DNA of 64,000 bases from positions 739,873 to 803,872 of the forward strand of contig NZ_VFWZ01000001.1 of assembly GCF_006443095.1 (NCBI RefSeq). Reading direction: 5' to 3'. The notes beneath the pieces are model-generated. The model saw nothing but the letters and a program-made list of their open reading frames with translations. It was not told where the DNA came from and made no database searches. How positions within the stretch are numbered: the first letter of the stretch is position 1; each line of letters opens with the position of its first letter. The position numbers and the translations under genes were made by a program. The stretch is from Aquimarina algicola. Its GTDB lineage: Bacteria; Bacteroidota; Bacteroidia; Flavobacteriales; Flavobacteriaceae. Shown in pieces: positions 33,029 through 42,616 of the stretch.

Positions 33029-36000
33029 TTAATTCTCATCTGTAAAATTAATGAAATCCGGGGGGTCTATTTTTATAGTATCTTTTGGTTTGGCTATAGA
33101 GTCTTGTGCTTTAGCCTTTTTACCTTTGAATATTTTAGTCCATAATTCATTAAAATTATCAAAATCTACAGAATAGGATAATCCTGCTCCTTGTTCATAT
33201 ACTTGATTTCCTGCGCCTACAAACTGTATATCATTTTCTCTATTAAATACTTTTCCTCTTAAGGAGCCATCTTCATTAAACAAATATTCTATTTCTACAT
33301 CTCCAACTACAGAAGATTCGTTCACTCCTCCTATAGGCACTCCTACTCTTCCATTTAATAAAATCCTATTATTGATTTGAGTAGAAAGCGTTAGTCCAAA
33401 TCGGTCCGCATTCTCTTGGTCTAGTGTACGAGCTCCTTGTGTATAATTAAGGCCTACTTGAAATTTATCATCTTCATCAGAAAAAATACCATTAAAAATA
33501 CTAGATGCGCGTTCTGCTACTAATCCACCAGTAATTGCATTAGCATCAAAAGTACCACTATAAAACTGCCCGGAAGATACTAAAGAAAGGGCTTGTAATT
33601 CTTTGTTGGCTCGATCACTCAATTTATAATCCAATTCACTCTTTACTACAGAGCTTAAATTCGGAAATTCTATATTAAAATTAACGTTTGGTTGCACAAG
33701 CTCTCCTTGTAGATCAACCACAACTTCTACAGGTATTTTGCGATTAATAGAAGCATTTTCTAATAAAATTGCCGGATTTGCCTCTGTACGATATACTGCA
33801 CTAAGGTCTAAGAGTGCACGCGTTGGGCTACCATCCCAGTTTATTGTTCCTCCTTCTCTTACAGTAAATAATTTTTCTACAAAAGCTCCATATCTAAAAT
33901 TATATGTTCCTTCATACGCTACAAAGTCACCCCACATATTGAATTTACCATTGGTATTGATTTCTATAAGAAGTGTACCTGCCCCTCTACCTTTTAGAGA
34001 GCTTCCTGTACTTTTATCTACTACAATTTCTACTTCTGCATCATCATTAACATCAAGTTCAAAATTGAGTTCTAGCCCTTTGATATCATCCAATACTATT
34101 TCTTTACCCTCAAGGCGTGCTCTCTTTTCTTCGGGGCTTAAAAAGTGAATATATGAGTTATCTCCGATAGATTCTGTTTCATTGAGAGGTATTTTGAAAA
34201 CCGTTCCTTTTTCTGTTGTTGCATTTACATCAATTACTAATTCATCTGTTGGTCCATTTATAAAAGCTTCTCCCTTAATAAACCCTGTTCCATAATATAA
34301 TGATTCTTCATCTTCCTCAGTATCTAGAACCAAAAGCCTATCGTTTGCATATAATTCTAGTGCTAATTCCCACTTAGAAAAACGTCTGTGCGCAATATAT
34401 CCTGCGAGAACTCCTTTTGTATTATATTTGGTATCCCTTATATTGATATTATCAAAATTAAAACGTTTTTTATCTAGTAATACCTTGGCATTATTTTCTA
34501 AGTCGAGATCTACATTGAGATAAGGAATTTTTAAGCCTACGTCATTCAATTTTAATGTACCATCTATGTCAGGATTTTTGTAATTACCTGATACTTTTGC
34601 CTTACCAGATACATATCCTCTCATATCAGAAAGCACAATACCGCCTAAGGCACTAAACTCAGAAATATTAAACTTATTAAAATCAACATTCAAATCTATT
34701 AGAGGATTGGTTTTAGAAACATTGATATCTCCTAGTGCAGAAAATGTTTTTTCGTTATTCTCATTAATCAGCTTAGAATTGATATTATATTCTGTAAGAT
34801 CTTCACTTCCTGCTACGTTTAGTTTTAACTCTCCCAGAAGTGTCTGATTAATATTAAGATCTCTAATTGTTATGGTTGATGTAGGAAAATAATTTCCACT
34901 CTCTTGTAGTAAAGAGAGTTCCCCGTCTACCCTACCTGCAAACCCTAGACTGTCAATACGTGGCGTAATTTTATTTAGGTCTACATTTTCGAATGTAGCT
35001 TTTAGGTTTTTATAATATTCTCCTTGAGCATTACCATCTACTTTAATTTTTTCATCTTCATAACTCAGGATGATAGATTTTATATCTATACTCTTATTTT
35101 CGTTATCAAAAATAATTTTATTGTTGCTCCTGCTCTTTTGTTTATTAGCATACCACGTATATCCTTTATAAGTAAAGTCTGATTTCTTTAATCCTACTAC
35201 AGATTTGTTATTTTCATTAATGGTATGATAAAATTCTAAATTAAAATTGTCTGCATTATTTTTTCCTCCTTTGAATTCTGAATGCATAAATAAAGTATCA
35301 TTTAGCTTCACATTAATCAAACTAAATTCTGAAGCATTATAATATCCGGAATCGATACTATCTATAGCTATATAGGTATTAAAAAGAGGGTTTTTGTTAT
35401 CTACCTGTATGTTTACTTCTTCCATATAGTTACCAAATGCAGTAATAGAAGGTGATTTGAATGTAAGCTTAAACTCTGATTCGTTACTTTCTACCTTTCC
35501 TTTGATAAATGTATTTGGAGCGAATTGAATTTCAGGAAAAAATACGTCTACTATTTTATTATATATATTAAAATTAAAAATAATAAACTCGTCATCAGTA
35601 ACTTCTTCCGGTTCAAAGTTTGTGTATAAACTACCAATAGAATTTCTAAATAGATCATATACATTTTCAAATCTGAAAACTCCTTTCACATTACCTTCAA
35701 CAATATCTGGGCTATTAATTGTTATTGTTCTTACATTCTCTTCATCAAAATCAGATCTGATATCAAAGTCTTCAAAATAATAACTTGCATTTTGATTGGT
35801 ATATAATGTTTTTTCAAAAGAGATAGATCCAGAAGCATCATTAATACCTTGTCCTTTCATTTTCATATAGACATCCCCGTTAAAAACTGAAATACTATCT
35901 CTAGTAAAAAGATTTAATTTATGAAGATCCATATGATCTACATACGCTACAAAGTCATAATTGCGAATTTCTTCAGATAAATCTGCAACCCCATTAAAAC

Positions 36001-37438
36001 TAAACCTTGCATTTTGATCTCTAGAATTAAGGTTACCATCAAAGACACGATCCCTAAGGTTACCTCTGGCTTTCATATCAGTATAAACATACTCATTGAG
36101 CTCTAGTTTACTAATATCCCCTTCTATTTTGGTATCCAGACTTTCTAAAGTAAAACCACTACCATCTACATGAATATTAAAAGCCGAAATCCCAATTGTT
36201 TCAGATTCAATTAAACGACCTATATTAAAATTATTAGAAATAATATTTCCATTGTAACTAGCTTTTTTGAGATCACTCAAATTCTCTAACAAAACGAAGG
36301 CATTTATTTTTCCTAATTGTGAGAAAAGGTCCATATCAATATCTACGGCATCTGTAGTTACAATAGCATTTCCTTTTGCAGTTACACTACCAAATTGATA
36401 TAATTGGCGTGGTAGAGATTTGCCTAATATCTTTGGCAAAAGGTTGACCAAATCATAATAATTAGTCGTCAAATTCTCAAAATCTCCTTCTAATGAAAAT
36501 TCTGAAGGATTAGAGACCGCATTTTTAATATTAATATTTCCTTTTACCATGGATCGATCTAAACCTCTGATATTAGCATTAACAATATCAAAATTATTAA
36601 GATACCCTGATACCAAGGTGTTTTTAAGTCTCAGTTTTTGACCACTACCGAATTTACTATAAAAAGGGATTAAATCATTTGTAGATACAGTTGCTTTCGA
36701 AAAATTAGCCTTGATATGCACTTTGTTTTCAAAATCGACCAATCCTCCTCTTTCAAAAGAAAAAAGTACCTCTCCAAAAATTTCAGAATCTTTAGTTTGT
36801 ATAATCAAATCTTGAAAATTCATTTCTGTAGGAGTGAGTAAAAAACAAGTTTGGAGGTCTGTTACATTAAGTCCTCTAAAATCATGAAATGAAAGTGAAT
36901 TGATATTCAAAACAATATCTTCATCATCGACCACAAGATTTTCTGCTTCAAGATGTATCGAGTCGTACTCAACTACCTTTTGCGTATTTAGATTTTCATT
37001 TATAAATCTATACTTTCCGTTTTTTAAAAATATCTCTTTTGTCGTAAGAAGAAATGTATCTGTTGTAGTACTTTTTTGTTTACTATTAAATTTTCTGATA
37101 AAGGTCATAAGATTATCACTACCCTCATCTTTGTATATTTTCATAAAAAAATTAAGGTCTTCTATATATACCCTCCCCAATTTTGGGCGACCTTTTGAAA
37201 TTTCTTTTATGTTGAGAATCGAAGTTCTTATCGTATTGACCTGTAAAAGTGTGTCATTATGATGGTCTTTCACTAAAACTTCTTGAAGGTTTATGTTTCC
37301 TGCATAAGTAAGTCCAATACGATTAATTTGAATGTTAACATCATATGTTTCATGAAGATACCCTGTTATTTTCTTTCCCAAATACGTTTGTACTGCGGGT
37401 ATAGAAAACAAAATCACCAGAAATGCAAATAGTGACAA
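33029..37438 (-). CDS. tamB: TamB/DUF490 translocation and assembly module protein
   Basis: At least 1469 residues. An N-terminal membrane anchor is followed by a very long beta-helical region of AsmA/TamB repeats and a C-terminal TamB (DUF490) domain from about 1000 onward, ending near the FNEDGSLRGKVFNREND and barrel-like segments. TamB-type proteins bridge the periplasm and are now thought to move phospholipids to the outer membrane, and to help barrel assembly. The start is odd: the frame's first usable codon is TTG at 37438, but in-frame residues upstream (RIKKLRKILLRTFLVLLS) would give a normal charged signal anchor. See the matching finding. Confidence 0.88.
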   Translation of the reverse strand: MSLFAFLVILFSIPAVQTYLGKKITGYLHETYDVNIQINRIGLTYAGNINLQEVLVKDHHNDTLLQVNTIRTSILNIKEISKGRPKLGRVYIEDLNFFMKIYKDEGSDNLMTFIRKFNSKQKSTTTDTFLLTTKEIFLKNGKYRFINENLNTQKVVEYDSIHLEAENLVVDDEDIVLNINSLSFHDFRGLNVTDLQTCFLLTPTEMNFQDLIIQTKDSEIFGEVLFSFERGGLVDFENKVHIKANFSKATVSTNDLIPFYSKFGSGQKLRLKNTLVSGYLNNFDIVNANIRGLDRSMVKGNINIKNAVSNPSEFSLEGDFENLTTNYYDLVNLLPKILGKSLPRQLYQFGSVTAKGNAIVTTDAVDIDMDLFSQLGKINAFVLLENLSDLKKASYNGNIISNNFNIGRLIESETIGISAFNIHVDGSGFTLESLDTKIEGDISKLELNEYVYTDMKARGNLRDRVFDGNLNSRDQNARFSFNGVADLSEEIRNYDFVAYVDHMDLHKLNLFTRDSISVFNGDVYMKMKGQGINDASGSISFEKTLYTNQNASYYFEDFDIRSDFDEENVRTITINSPDIVEGNVKGVFRFENVYDLFRNSIGSLYTNFEPEEVTDDEFIIFNFNIYNKIVDVFFPEIQFAPNTFIKGKVESNESEFKLTFKSPSITAFGNYMEEVNIQVDNKNPLFNTYIAIDSIDSGYYNASEFSLINVKLNDTLFMHSEFKGGKNNADNFNLEFYHTINENNKSVVGLKKSDFTYKGYTWYANKQKSRSNNKIIFDNENKSIDIKSIILSYEDEKIKVDGNAQGEYYKNLKATFENVDLNKITPRIDSLGFAGRVDGELSLLQESGNYFPTSTITIRDLNINQTLLGELKLNVAGSEDLTEYNINSKLINENNEKTFSALGDINVSKTNPLIDLNVDFNKFNISEFSALGGIVLSDMRGYVSGKAKVSGNYKNPDIDGTLKLNDVGLKIPYLNVDLDLENNAKVLLDKKRFNFDNINIRDTKYNTKGVLAGYIAHRRFSKWELALELYANDRLLVLDTEEDEESLYYGTGFIKGEAFINGPTDELVIDVNATTEKGTVFKIPLNETESIGDNSYIHFLSPEEKRARLEGKEIVLDDIKGLELNFELDVNDDAEVEIVVDKSTGSSLKGRGAGTLLIEINTNGKFNMWGDFVAYEGTYNFRYGAFVEKLFTVREGGTINWDGSPTRALLDLSAVYRTEANPAILLENASINRKIPVEVVVDLQGELVQPNVNFNIEFPNLSSVVKSELDYKLSDRANKELQALSLVSSGQFYSGTFDANAITGGLVAERASSIFNGIFSDEDDKFQVGLNYTQGARTLDQENADRFGLTLSTQINNRILLNGRVGVPIGGVNESSVVGDVEIEYLFNEDGSLRGKVFNRENDIQFVGAGNQVYEQGAGLSYSVDFDNFNELWTKIFKGKKAKAQDSIAKPKDTIKIDPPDFINFTDEN

Positions 37439-37478
37439 AAGAACAAGAAATGTTCTTAATAGTATTTTCCTAAGTTTT

Positions 37479-37505
37479 TTGATACGTTATAATGTTTTAA
37501 CTTTG
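37479..37505 (+). promoter_or_regulatory. Candidate promoter for tsaD
   Basis: TTG at 37479-37481, 16 bases, then TAACTTTG at 37498-37505. The same 16-base spacing is seen in the candidate at 3033. The ATG at 37544 follows about 30 bases after the expected start. The element overlaps the upstream coding end of the divergent tamB gene. Confidence 0.45.
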
Positions 37506-37543
37506 TCGACAATATTAACAATTTCTATGCCTTTTTCCTCATA

Positions 37544-38566
37544 ATGAATGAACAAAAAACATATATTTTAGGTATTGAATCTTCTTGTGATGATACATCT
37601 GCGGCTGTATTATGCAACGACAAAGTATTATCAAATGTTGTGGCCTCTCAAAAAATACATGAACTTTATGGTGGAGTTGTTCCTGAATTGGCTTCTAGAG
37701 CGCATCAACAAAACATTGTACCTGTTGTAGATCAAGCTATTAGACAGGCGGGTATTACAAAAGAAGACCTTAATGCTATTGCATTTACTCAAGGCCCGGG
37801 ATTGATGGGATCATTACTTGTAGGGACTTCTTTTGCAAAGTCTCTTTCATTAGCACTAGACATTCCATTAATTGATGTAAATCATATGCAAGCTCATATC
37901 TTAGCTCATTTTATAAGTGAAGAGGGATTCGATACACCTGAGTTTCCTTTTCTGGCGATGACTATAAGCGGAGGACATACTCAAATTGTAAAAGTAAACG
38001 ACTATTTTGATATGCAGGTTATTGGCGAAACAATTGATGATGCCGTAGGAGAAGCTTTTGACAAAAGTGCTAAGTTATTTGGTTTACCCTATCCCGGTGG
38101 ACCGCTTATTGACAAATACGCCAAACTTGGAAACCCAAAAGCATTTGAATTTCCTAAGCCAAAAGTTGGTGATCTTAACTTTAGTTTCAGTGGTCTTAAA
38201 ACTTCTGTCTTATATTTCGTTCAAAAAAAGGTGAGAGAAAATCCAGATTTTGTAGAAGAAAACCTTAATGATATATGTGCCTCTCTTCAATATACGATTA
38301 TTGGTATTTTAATCGATAAGTTAAAGAAAGCTTCTAAACAAACAGGAATAAAAAGTATTGCAATTGGCGGAGGGGTTTCTGCTAATTCAGGCATTAGAAA
38401 AGCTTTAAAAGACGGTGAGCAAAAGTTTGGCTGGAAGACATTTGTACCAAAATTTGAATATACAACAGATAATGCGGCGATGATTGGGATTGTAGGGTAT
38501 CTAAAATATATCAAGCAAGAGTTTACAGATATGAGTGTTATTGCCAAAGCAAGAGCCAAATTTTAA
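37544..38566 (+). CDS. tsaD: tRNA N6-adenosine threonylcarbamoyltransferase TsaD
   Basis: 340 residues, normal for TsaD. The start MNEQKTYILGIESSCDDTS, the metal-binding NHMQAH (H114, H118), the nucleotide-binding ISGGHTQIV and the C-terminal GGGVSANSGIR blocks are intact. TsaD with TsaB and TsaE transfers threonylcarbamoyl to A37 of ANN-decoding tRNAs. It is essential in most bacteria. rsmE follows after 36 bases. Confidence 0.96.
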   Translation: MNEQKTYILGIESSCDDTSAAVLCNDKVLSNVVASQKIHELYGGVVPELASRAHQQNIVPVVDQAIRQAGITKEDLNAIAFTQGPGLMGSLLVGTSFAKSLSLALDIPLIDVNHMQAHILAHFISEEGFDTPEFPFLAMTISGGHTQIVKVNDYFDMQVIGETIDDAVGEAFDKSAKLFGLPYPGGPLIDKYAKLGNPKAFEFPKPKVGDLNFSFSGLKTSVLYFVQKKVRENPDFVEENLNDICASLQYTIIGILIDKLKKASKQTGIKSIAIGGGVSANSGIRKALKDGEQKFGWKTFVPKFEYTTDNAAMIGIVGYLKYIKQEFTDMSVIAKARAKF

Positions 38567-38602
38567 TATCAACTTTAGTTTCTTTTTAATCATACAATTA
38601 GG

Positions 38603-39310
38603 ATGCAACTCTTTTTCAATAGCACATTAACCAAAACTAGTACTGAGATAAAGTTTTCTAGAGAAGAAAGTAAACATATTACGAAGGTCTTACGCAAAAA
38701 AGAAGGAGACGCCCTCTATATTACGAATGGAACTGGGTATCTATTTACTGCCAATATCATTCACGCAGAACTATCTCAATGTATTGCAGTAATCGAGTCT
38801 TGTGACCAAAAACCAGCAAAACCCTATCAATTACATCTTGTTGTTGCTCCTACCAAAATGAATGATCGATACGAATGGTTTCTTGAAAAAGCTACTGAAA
38901 TTGGGATTGATCAAATTACTCCCATTATTTGTGATCGAAGTGAAAGAAAAGTTATTAAGCATGAGCGATTTGAACGGATTTTACAAAGTGCCACAAAACA
39001 ATCCTTACAATGCTATTTACCAAAGCTGAATCCTGCAATATCTTTCTCTGATTTTATACATCAAACAGATCATTTTGGTCAACTTTTAATTGCTCATTGC
39101 GAAGAAGGCAAAAAAAAGACAATCAAAGATAGTGTAACACCAAAAACCAATACCACAATATTGATAGGTCCCGAAGGAGATTTTACACCACAGGAGATTA
39201 CTCTGGCAATATCAAAAGGATATTTACCAATTACACTGGGAGATAATCGACTACGCACAGAAACTGCTGCAATATCTGCCGTACACAGTGTAGCTTTTGT
39301 GAACCTCTAA
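38603..39310 (+). CDS. rsmE: 16S rRNA (uracil(1498)-N(3))-methyltransferase RsmE
   Basis: 235 residues. An N-terminal PUA-like part with EESKHITKVLRKKEGD is followed by the SPOUT knot with ATEIGIDQITPI, the IGPEGDFTPQE loop and LGDNRLRTETAAISAV. RsmE methylates N3 of U1498 of 16S rRNA. It is encoded directly after tsaD, the second RNA-modification gene of this short operon, and ends 7 bases before a convergent gene. Confidence 0.95.
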   Translation: MQLFFNSTLTKTSTEIKFSREESKHITKVLRKKEGDALYITNGTGYLFTANIIHAELSQCIAVIESCDQKPAKPYQLHLVVAPTKMNDRYEWFLEKATEIGIDQITPIICDRSERKVIKHERFERILQSATKQSLQCYLPKLNPAISFSDFIHQTDHFGQLLIAHCEEGKKKTIKDSVTPKTNTTILIGPEGDFTPQEITLAISKGYLPITLGDNRLRTETAAISAVHSVAFVNL

Positions 39311-39317
39311 TTAGTCC

Positions 39318-40316
39318 TTATTTTCTTTGTTTATTTAACCACCAGTCTAGTCGTTTTTCGACTTTATAATTACTGATCTTGGGTTTGGTTTCTGCTCTTT
39401 CTATCGTTAATGCTTTTATATCTGCAACAACAGACCAGATCGTACCAAATTTTTGTTTTTTCAAGTCTAAACATACACAACTATCCGATAGTATTTTTTT
39501 TGCATCTTGAATATCCATATGTTTAGTAGTCATCAAAACCTCTTTTAGTCTACTATATCGTTCTGTACTTTTACTCCATTCGACTTTTCCCTGATCATAG
39601 GATTTCATCTCCTTGGTTTCAAATTGATTCGTGATATGAATAAAGTTTTCATTGGGTTTTGGATATCGAACCATACTTTTTTCTACGGCAGATTCTACGA
39701 CAGCCATATTTCCAAAACGATCTGCTATCAAAAAGTTATTGGCAGAAGATACTTTAGCACTTTTGATCATCATTATGGCTCCATCTATAGTGGCACACTC
39801 TTCTAAAACCTTCCTTACTATAAAATAAAAATTGATTCCGGGTCGAATTTGAGTACCATTTACAAATGACATGGCAATAAATATCCCTTTTTCGTTTACC
39901 CCATCTACTCTACCGATAAAAACATCTGATTGACTAATATACGCATATTTACCTTTAGGGGCGATTAAACTACTTTCTGTAAACTTTTTCAGAGAAAACA
40001 AGAAATCATAATTTCTACCAATGATTGTTGAATTTTTATTTTTAAAAGCAAAAACACTACAATATCCCCTAACATCCGGAATAACACTCAATAAAAAAGC
40101 ACCTAATTGCTCCGGTTTCTCATGTATTCCCTTCGCAAAACCATTAATTTCTTCAATTACTTCAGGATAAAACTTTTTTAATTCTTCATAAGATTTAAGA
40201 CCAAAATCTTTTTTTTCTTTACTAATATTGGGTAATATAAAACCATTTTTATGTAACAATGAACCATATTTAAGCCCCATTTCATAAAAATCTCCATATA
40301 ATCTTGGATGATACAT
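39318..40316 (-). CDS. C45 family Ntn-hydrolase (acyl-CoA:6-APA acyltransferase-like)
   Basis: 332 residues. The fold fits the penicillin acyltransferase/choloylglycine-type group: the likely nucleophile is C86 in RGYCSVFAF, followed by GRNYDFLF and later NGTQIRPGINFYF and ITNQFE blocks. In C45 enzymes a precursor is cut just before this cysteine, which then becomes the N-terminal nucleophile that hydrolyses or transfers an acyl-amide. No signal peptide is visible. The substrate (N-acyl amino acid, lactone or lipid amide) is unknown. Confidence 0.82.
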   Translation of the reverse strand: MYHPRLYGDFYEMGLKYGSLLHKNGFILPNISKEKKDFGLKSYEELKKFYPEVIEEINGFAKGIHEKPEQLGAFLLSVIPDVRGYCSVFAFKNKNSTIIGRNYDFLFSLKKFTESSLIAPKGKYAYISQSDVFIGRVDGVNEKGIFIAMSFVNGTQIRPGINFYFIVRKVLEECATIDGAIMMIKSAKVSSANNFLIADRFGNMAVVESAVEKSMVRYPKPNENFIHITNQFETKEMKSYDQGKVEWSKSTERYSRLKEVLMTTKHMDIQDAKKILSDSCVCLDLKKQKFGTIWSVVADIKALTIERAETKPKISNYKVEKRLDWWLNKQRK

Positions 40317-40379
40317 ACACTATTTTTTTCTAGTACAAACATCTACGTTTATCAATACAAAAAAGTTGATCTATGATAA

Positions 40380-40973
40380 TTAATGGCTTTTTAATATTTT
40401 TTTACGAATTCTCGAAAAACTCTCAGGTGTAATGCCCAAAAAAGAAGCTATATATTTTGATTGTGTTCGTTGCAAAACCTTTGGTTGAATTTCTAATAAT
40501 TTGAGATACCGCTCTTCTGCAGAAAGAGTTTGCAAATCGATCAATTGCTGATTTTTGAGAATATACAACTGTTCTGCAGCTATCCTTCCTATTTTTTCGC
40601 TTACAATAGGACTTTCATATGCCTCTACTAATTTTGTAAATGGGATTGATATATACGTAATTGTTTCTAGAGACTGAATTTCTAAAGGACTTATCTTTCC
40701 TGTTAATAAAGAAGAATAATCACCAAAAAATGAGTTTTCGTAACACAAATCAACACATATCCTTTTATCTTTTTTGTAAACAAAATTACCTGTCGAACCT
40801 TCTATAATGTATCCTAAATTCATTTCTTTTTTGAAGGCATCTCTGAGAATGGTATTTTTAGGATATTGAAAATATGTTGAAACTTCTGAAAGCTTCCTGT
40901 AATCTACATCTATAATTCCAAAAGATTTTTTAAATACGGAACTTAGTATTTGTTCAATTTCAGTTTTACTCAT
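40380..40973 (-). CDS. Crp/Fnr family transcriptional regulator
   Basis: 197 residues. The N-terminal part is a cyclic-nucleotide-binding-like beta roll (YPKNTILRD to SIPFTKLVEAYE), followed by the dimer helix and a C-terminal winged helix with SKYIASFLGITPESFSRIRKKIL at about 170-193. No Fe-S cysteine cluster is present, so it is of the Crp type; many Bacteroidota members of this class have lost cAMP binding. The neighbouring C45 hydrolase gene lies 63 bases downstream on the same strand and might be regulated or cotranscribed. Targets unknown. Confidence 0.88.
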   Translation of the reverse strand: MSKTEIEQILSSVFKKSFGIIDVDYRKLSEVSTYFQYPKNTILRDAFKKEMNLGYIIEGSTGNFVYKKDKRICVDLCYENSFFGDYSSLLTGKISPLEIQSLETITYISIPFTKLVEAYESPIVSEKIGRIAAEQLYILKNQQLIDLQTLSAEERYLKLLEIQPKVLQRTQSKYIASFLGITPESFSRIRKKILKSH

Positions 40974-41305
40974 GCTACAAAGCTAATTGAAACCATAAGA
41001 AAAACCATCATTAGTATTCCTATAAAGGATAAGAAGGAAAAAATCACAAAACACATCATACTGCACTTGATATAACATCTCACTTTTGAGTGTTTGAAGC
41101 AAAAAAGTAACAGGTTAGAAATACTAAGTAACAAGCACTGAACATGATTCTTCACACTCAAAGACTCAAAGCAAAACGCACAATACCAAATTACAGACTA
41201 CTTTTCACTTTTACATTTTACATTTTACATTTAAAGTTTTAAATTGTTGACTACTGAAGTACAAGTAAGTACATATCTTTAGTTTGCTCGTATATACGTA
41301 ACGCA

Positions 41306-41339
41306 AACACCCACAAAACGATACTGTTCTGTGGGTGTT
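41306..41339 (-). terminator. Hairpin terminator after the DUF6261-like gene
   Basis: A 10-bp perfect stem (41306-41315 with 41330-41339) around a 14-base loop sits 27 bases past the stop at 41366. The T run is weak. The rest of the 392-base gap (40974-41365) holds only AT-rich DNA, including three short TTACATTT repeats near 41211-41232. Confidence 0.55.
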
Positions 41340-41365
41340 GTTATAACTTCTATATTGATATTTAT

Positions 41366-42058
41366 TTATCGTTTGGCGCTGTTTACAATCCTGTCGATAA
41401 TTACATTAAGCTCTTCTATGGTAGTATCGATACCTGGTACTTGCTCGTTAATATAAAAAGCATTGACCAAAGTATAAAAGTTAACCATTTCCGGTTTAAG
41501 CACTCGTATCGCTTCTTTGTCTGTAATAGCTGTACTTTCTGCCTTCTCTGTATTACGTTTTGCAAAAACAATATCAAAATCCTGTTGATCCTGGTCAAGG
41601 TCTGTAACAAATCCTCTTAGCCCTGTAATCAAGATATCAGTTTGCGCTGTTTGAGTATCAAGTTCTTGAAGCAACGCTTTTACAGCTGTGCTTTGTTCTG
41701 CATATGGTAATTTATTGATTCCTCGGCCATGCTTGTTGAGTAACTGCTGTAATCGGGTGCTCGCTTCTTGATATTGTATGTTACGATGTCTTTTTGTACC
41801 GGCCTCTACATGTAATCTTATAGCATTGTAAGAGGTATCACGGTTCATATCTGCTGTAAATACCTGATCCGTTAGGTTTTCTTTGGTAGAGGTACCTACC
41901 GCTTGTCGTGCCAATGTAATGGCTGCCTCTGCTTTTTGAATGCTCTTATCAAATACCGTTTCTGCTTCGTGATTTTTTTGAATAACGCCTATTGATTGTT
42001 CTGCCAGGCTAATCAAATTCTCTGGGTTTAAATACGAAAAATGTACTTCTTTGATCAT
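41366..42058 (-). CDS. DUF6261-like helical protein
   Basis: 230 residues, almost entirely helical, with repeated Ala/Gln/Leu-rich segments (EAAITLARQAVG, QLLNKHGRGINKLPYAEQ, LLQELDTQTAQ). The pattern and size match DUF6261, a family largely confined to Bacteroidota and often present in several copies per genome. No signal peptide or membrane helix. Function unknown. The codons look slightly GC-richer than neighbouring genes. It has its own terminator and a 40-bp repeat array lies upstream. Confidence 0.6.
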   Translation of the reverse strand: MIKEVHFSYLNPENLISLAEQSIGVIQKNHEAETVFDKSIQKAEAAITLARQAVGTSTKENLTDQVFTADMNRDTSYNAIRLHVEAGTKRHRNIQYQEASTRLQQLLNKHGRGINKLPYAEQSTAVKALLQELDTQTAQTDILITGLRGFVTDLDQDQQDFDIVFAKRNTEKAESTAITDKEAIRVLKPEMVNFYTLVNAFYINEQVPGIDTTIEELNVIIDRIVNSAKR

Positions 42059-42088
42059 TATAAAATAGTTTTAAAAATAATTAGGGCG

Positions 42089-42096
42089 CAAATATA
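42089..42096 (-). promoter_or_regulatory. Candidate -7 box for the DUF6261-like gene
   Basis: Minus-strand TATATTTG, 31 bases upstream of the ATG at 42058, matches TAnnTTTG. No clear -33 element. Confidence 0.3.
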
Positions 42097-42168
42097 TCAA
42101 AGCATTTCAAAAACGTTAATTAAAAGTTAACAAATATTATATTTAGTTAATAAATTTAACATTATTAC

Positions 42169-42415
42169 TCCTGCCGGCAGCGGGAAGAAAAAAAATCATC
42201 AGAATTGCTCCTGCTGACAGCGGGAAGAAAAAAAATCGTCAAAATTGCTCCTGCCGACGGCAGGAAGGAAAAAAATCATCAGAATTGCTCCTGCAGATTA
42301 CAGCAAGAAAAAAAACCATCAAAATTGCTCCTGCTGACAGCGGGAAGAAAAAAAATCGTCAAAATTGCTCCTGCCGACGGCAGGAAGGAAAAAAATCATC
42401 AGAATTGCTCCTGCA
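42169..42415. repeat. Tandem array of six 40-bp units plus a partial one
   Basis: Units begin at 42169, 42209, 42249, 42289, 42329 and 42369, with a partial unit at 42409; the period is exactly 40 bp. Each has a GC-rich part CTCCTGCnGaCnGCnGG that is palindromic in the best units (CCTGCCGACGGCAGG), an A-rich tract of 7-8 bases and TCnTCAnAATTG. Units 2 and 3 (42209-42288) are identical to units 5 and 6 (42329-42408), giving a 120-bp higher-order repeat. The array lies in the 558-base gap between divergent genes. A frame running through it (42205-42447) is only the translation of the repeat. Confidence 0.92.
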
Positions 42416-42616
42416 GAACTGTAAAGAATTATATCTTAAAATTGTAGAACAAAAACTATAATCCCCCTGAAAACAGTGATTGTTTTGTCTCCATAGAAAT
42501 TTAATTTTGAAGAAAAAACATTTAACTAGAAATAGTATCAGATATCGGGTGCAAACTATACTATAGATCATCACCATATAGGTATTGTACCAGAATAACC
42601 TTTAACCAATACTACA

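Noticed and set aside
37480..37510. Promoter of tamB in the tamB/tsaD gap
   Set aside because: No minus-strand TAnnTTTG box found in the gap, so none is annotated.
40978..40985. Minus-strand TAGCTTTG just upstream of the Crp-family gene
   Set aside because: It matches the -7 box but would make the transcript start at the ATG with no -33 element; probably chance.
41211..41232. Three TTACATTT repeats
   Set aside because: Short low-complexity run in AT-rich DNA, no sign of function.
42205..42447. 81-codon plus-strand frame with repeated LLLTAGRKK-type sequence
   Set aside because: It is the translation of the 40-bp tandem repeat, opens with TTG and has no independent coding signal.
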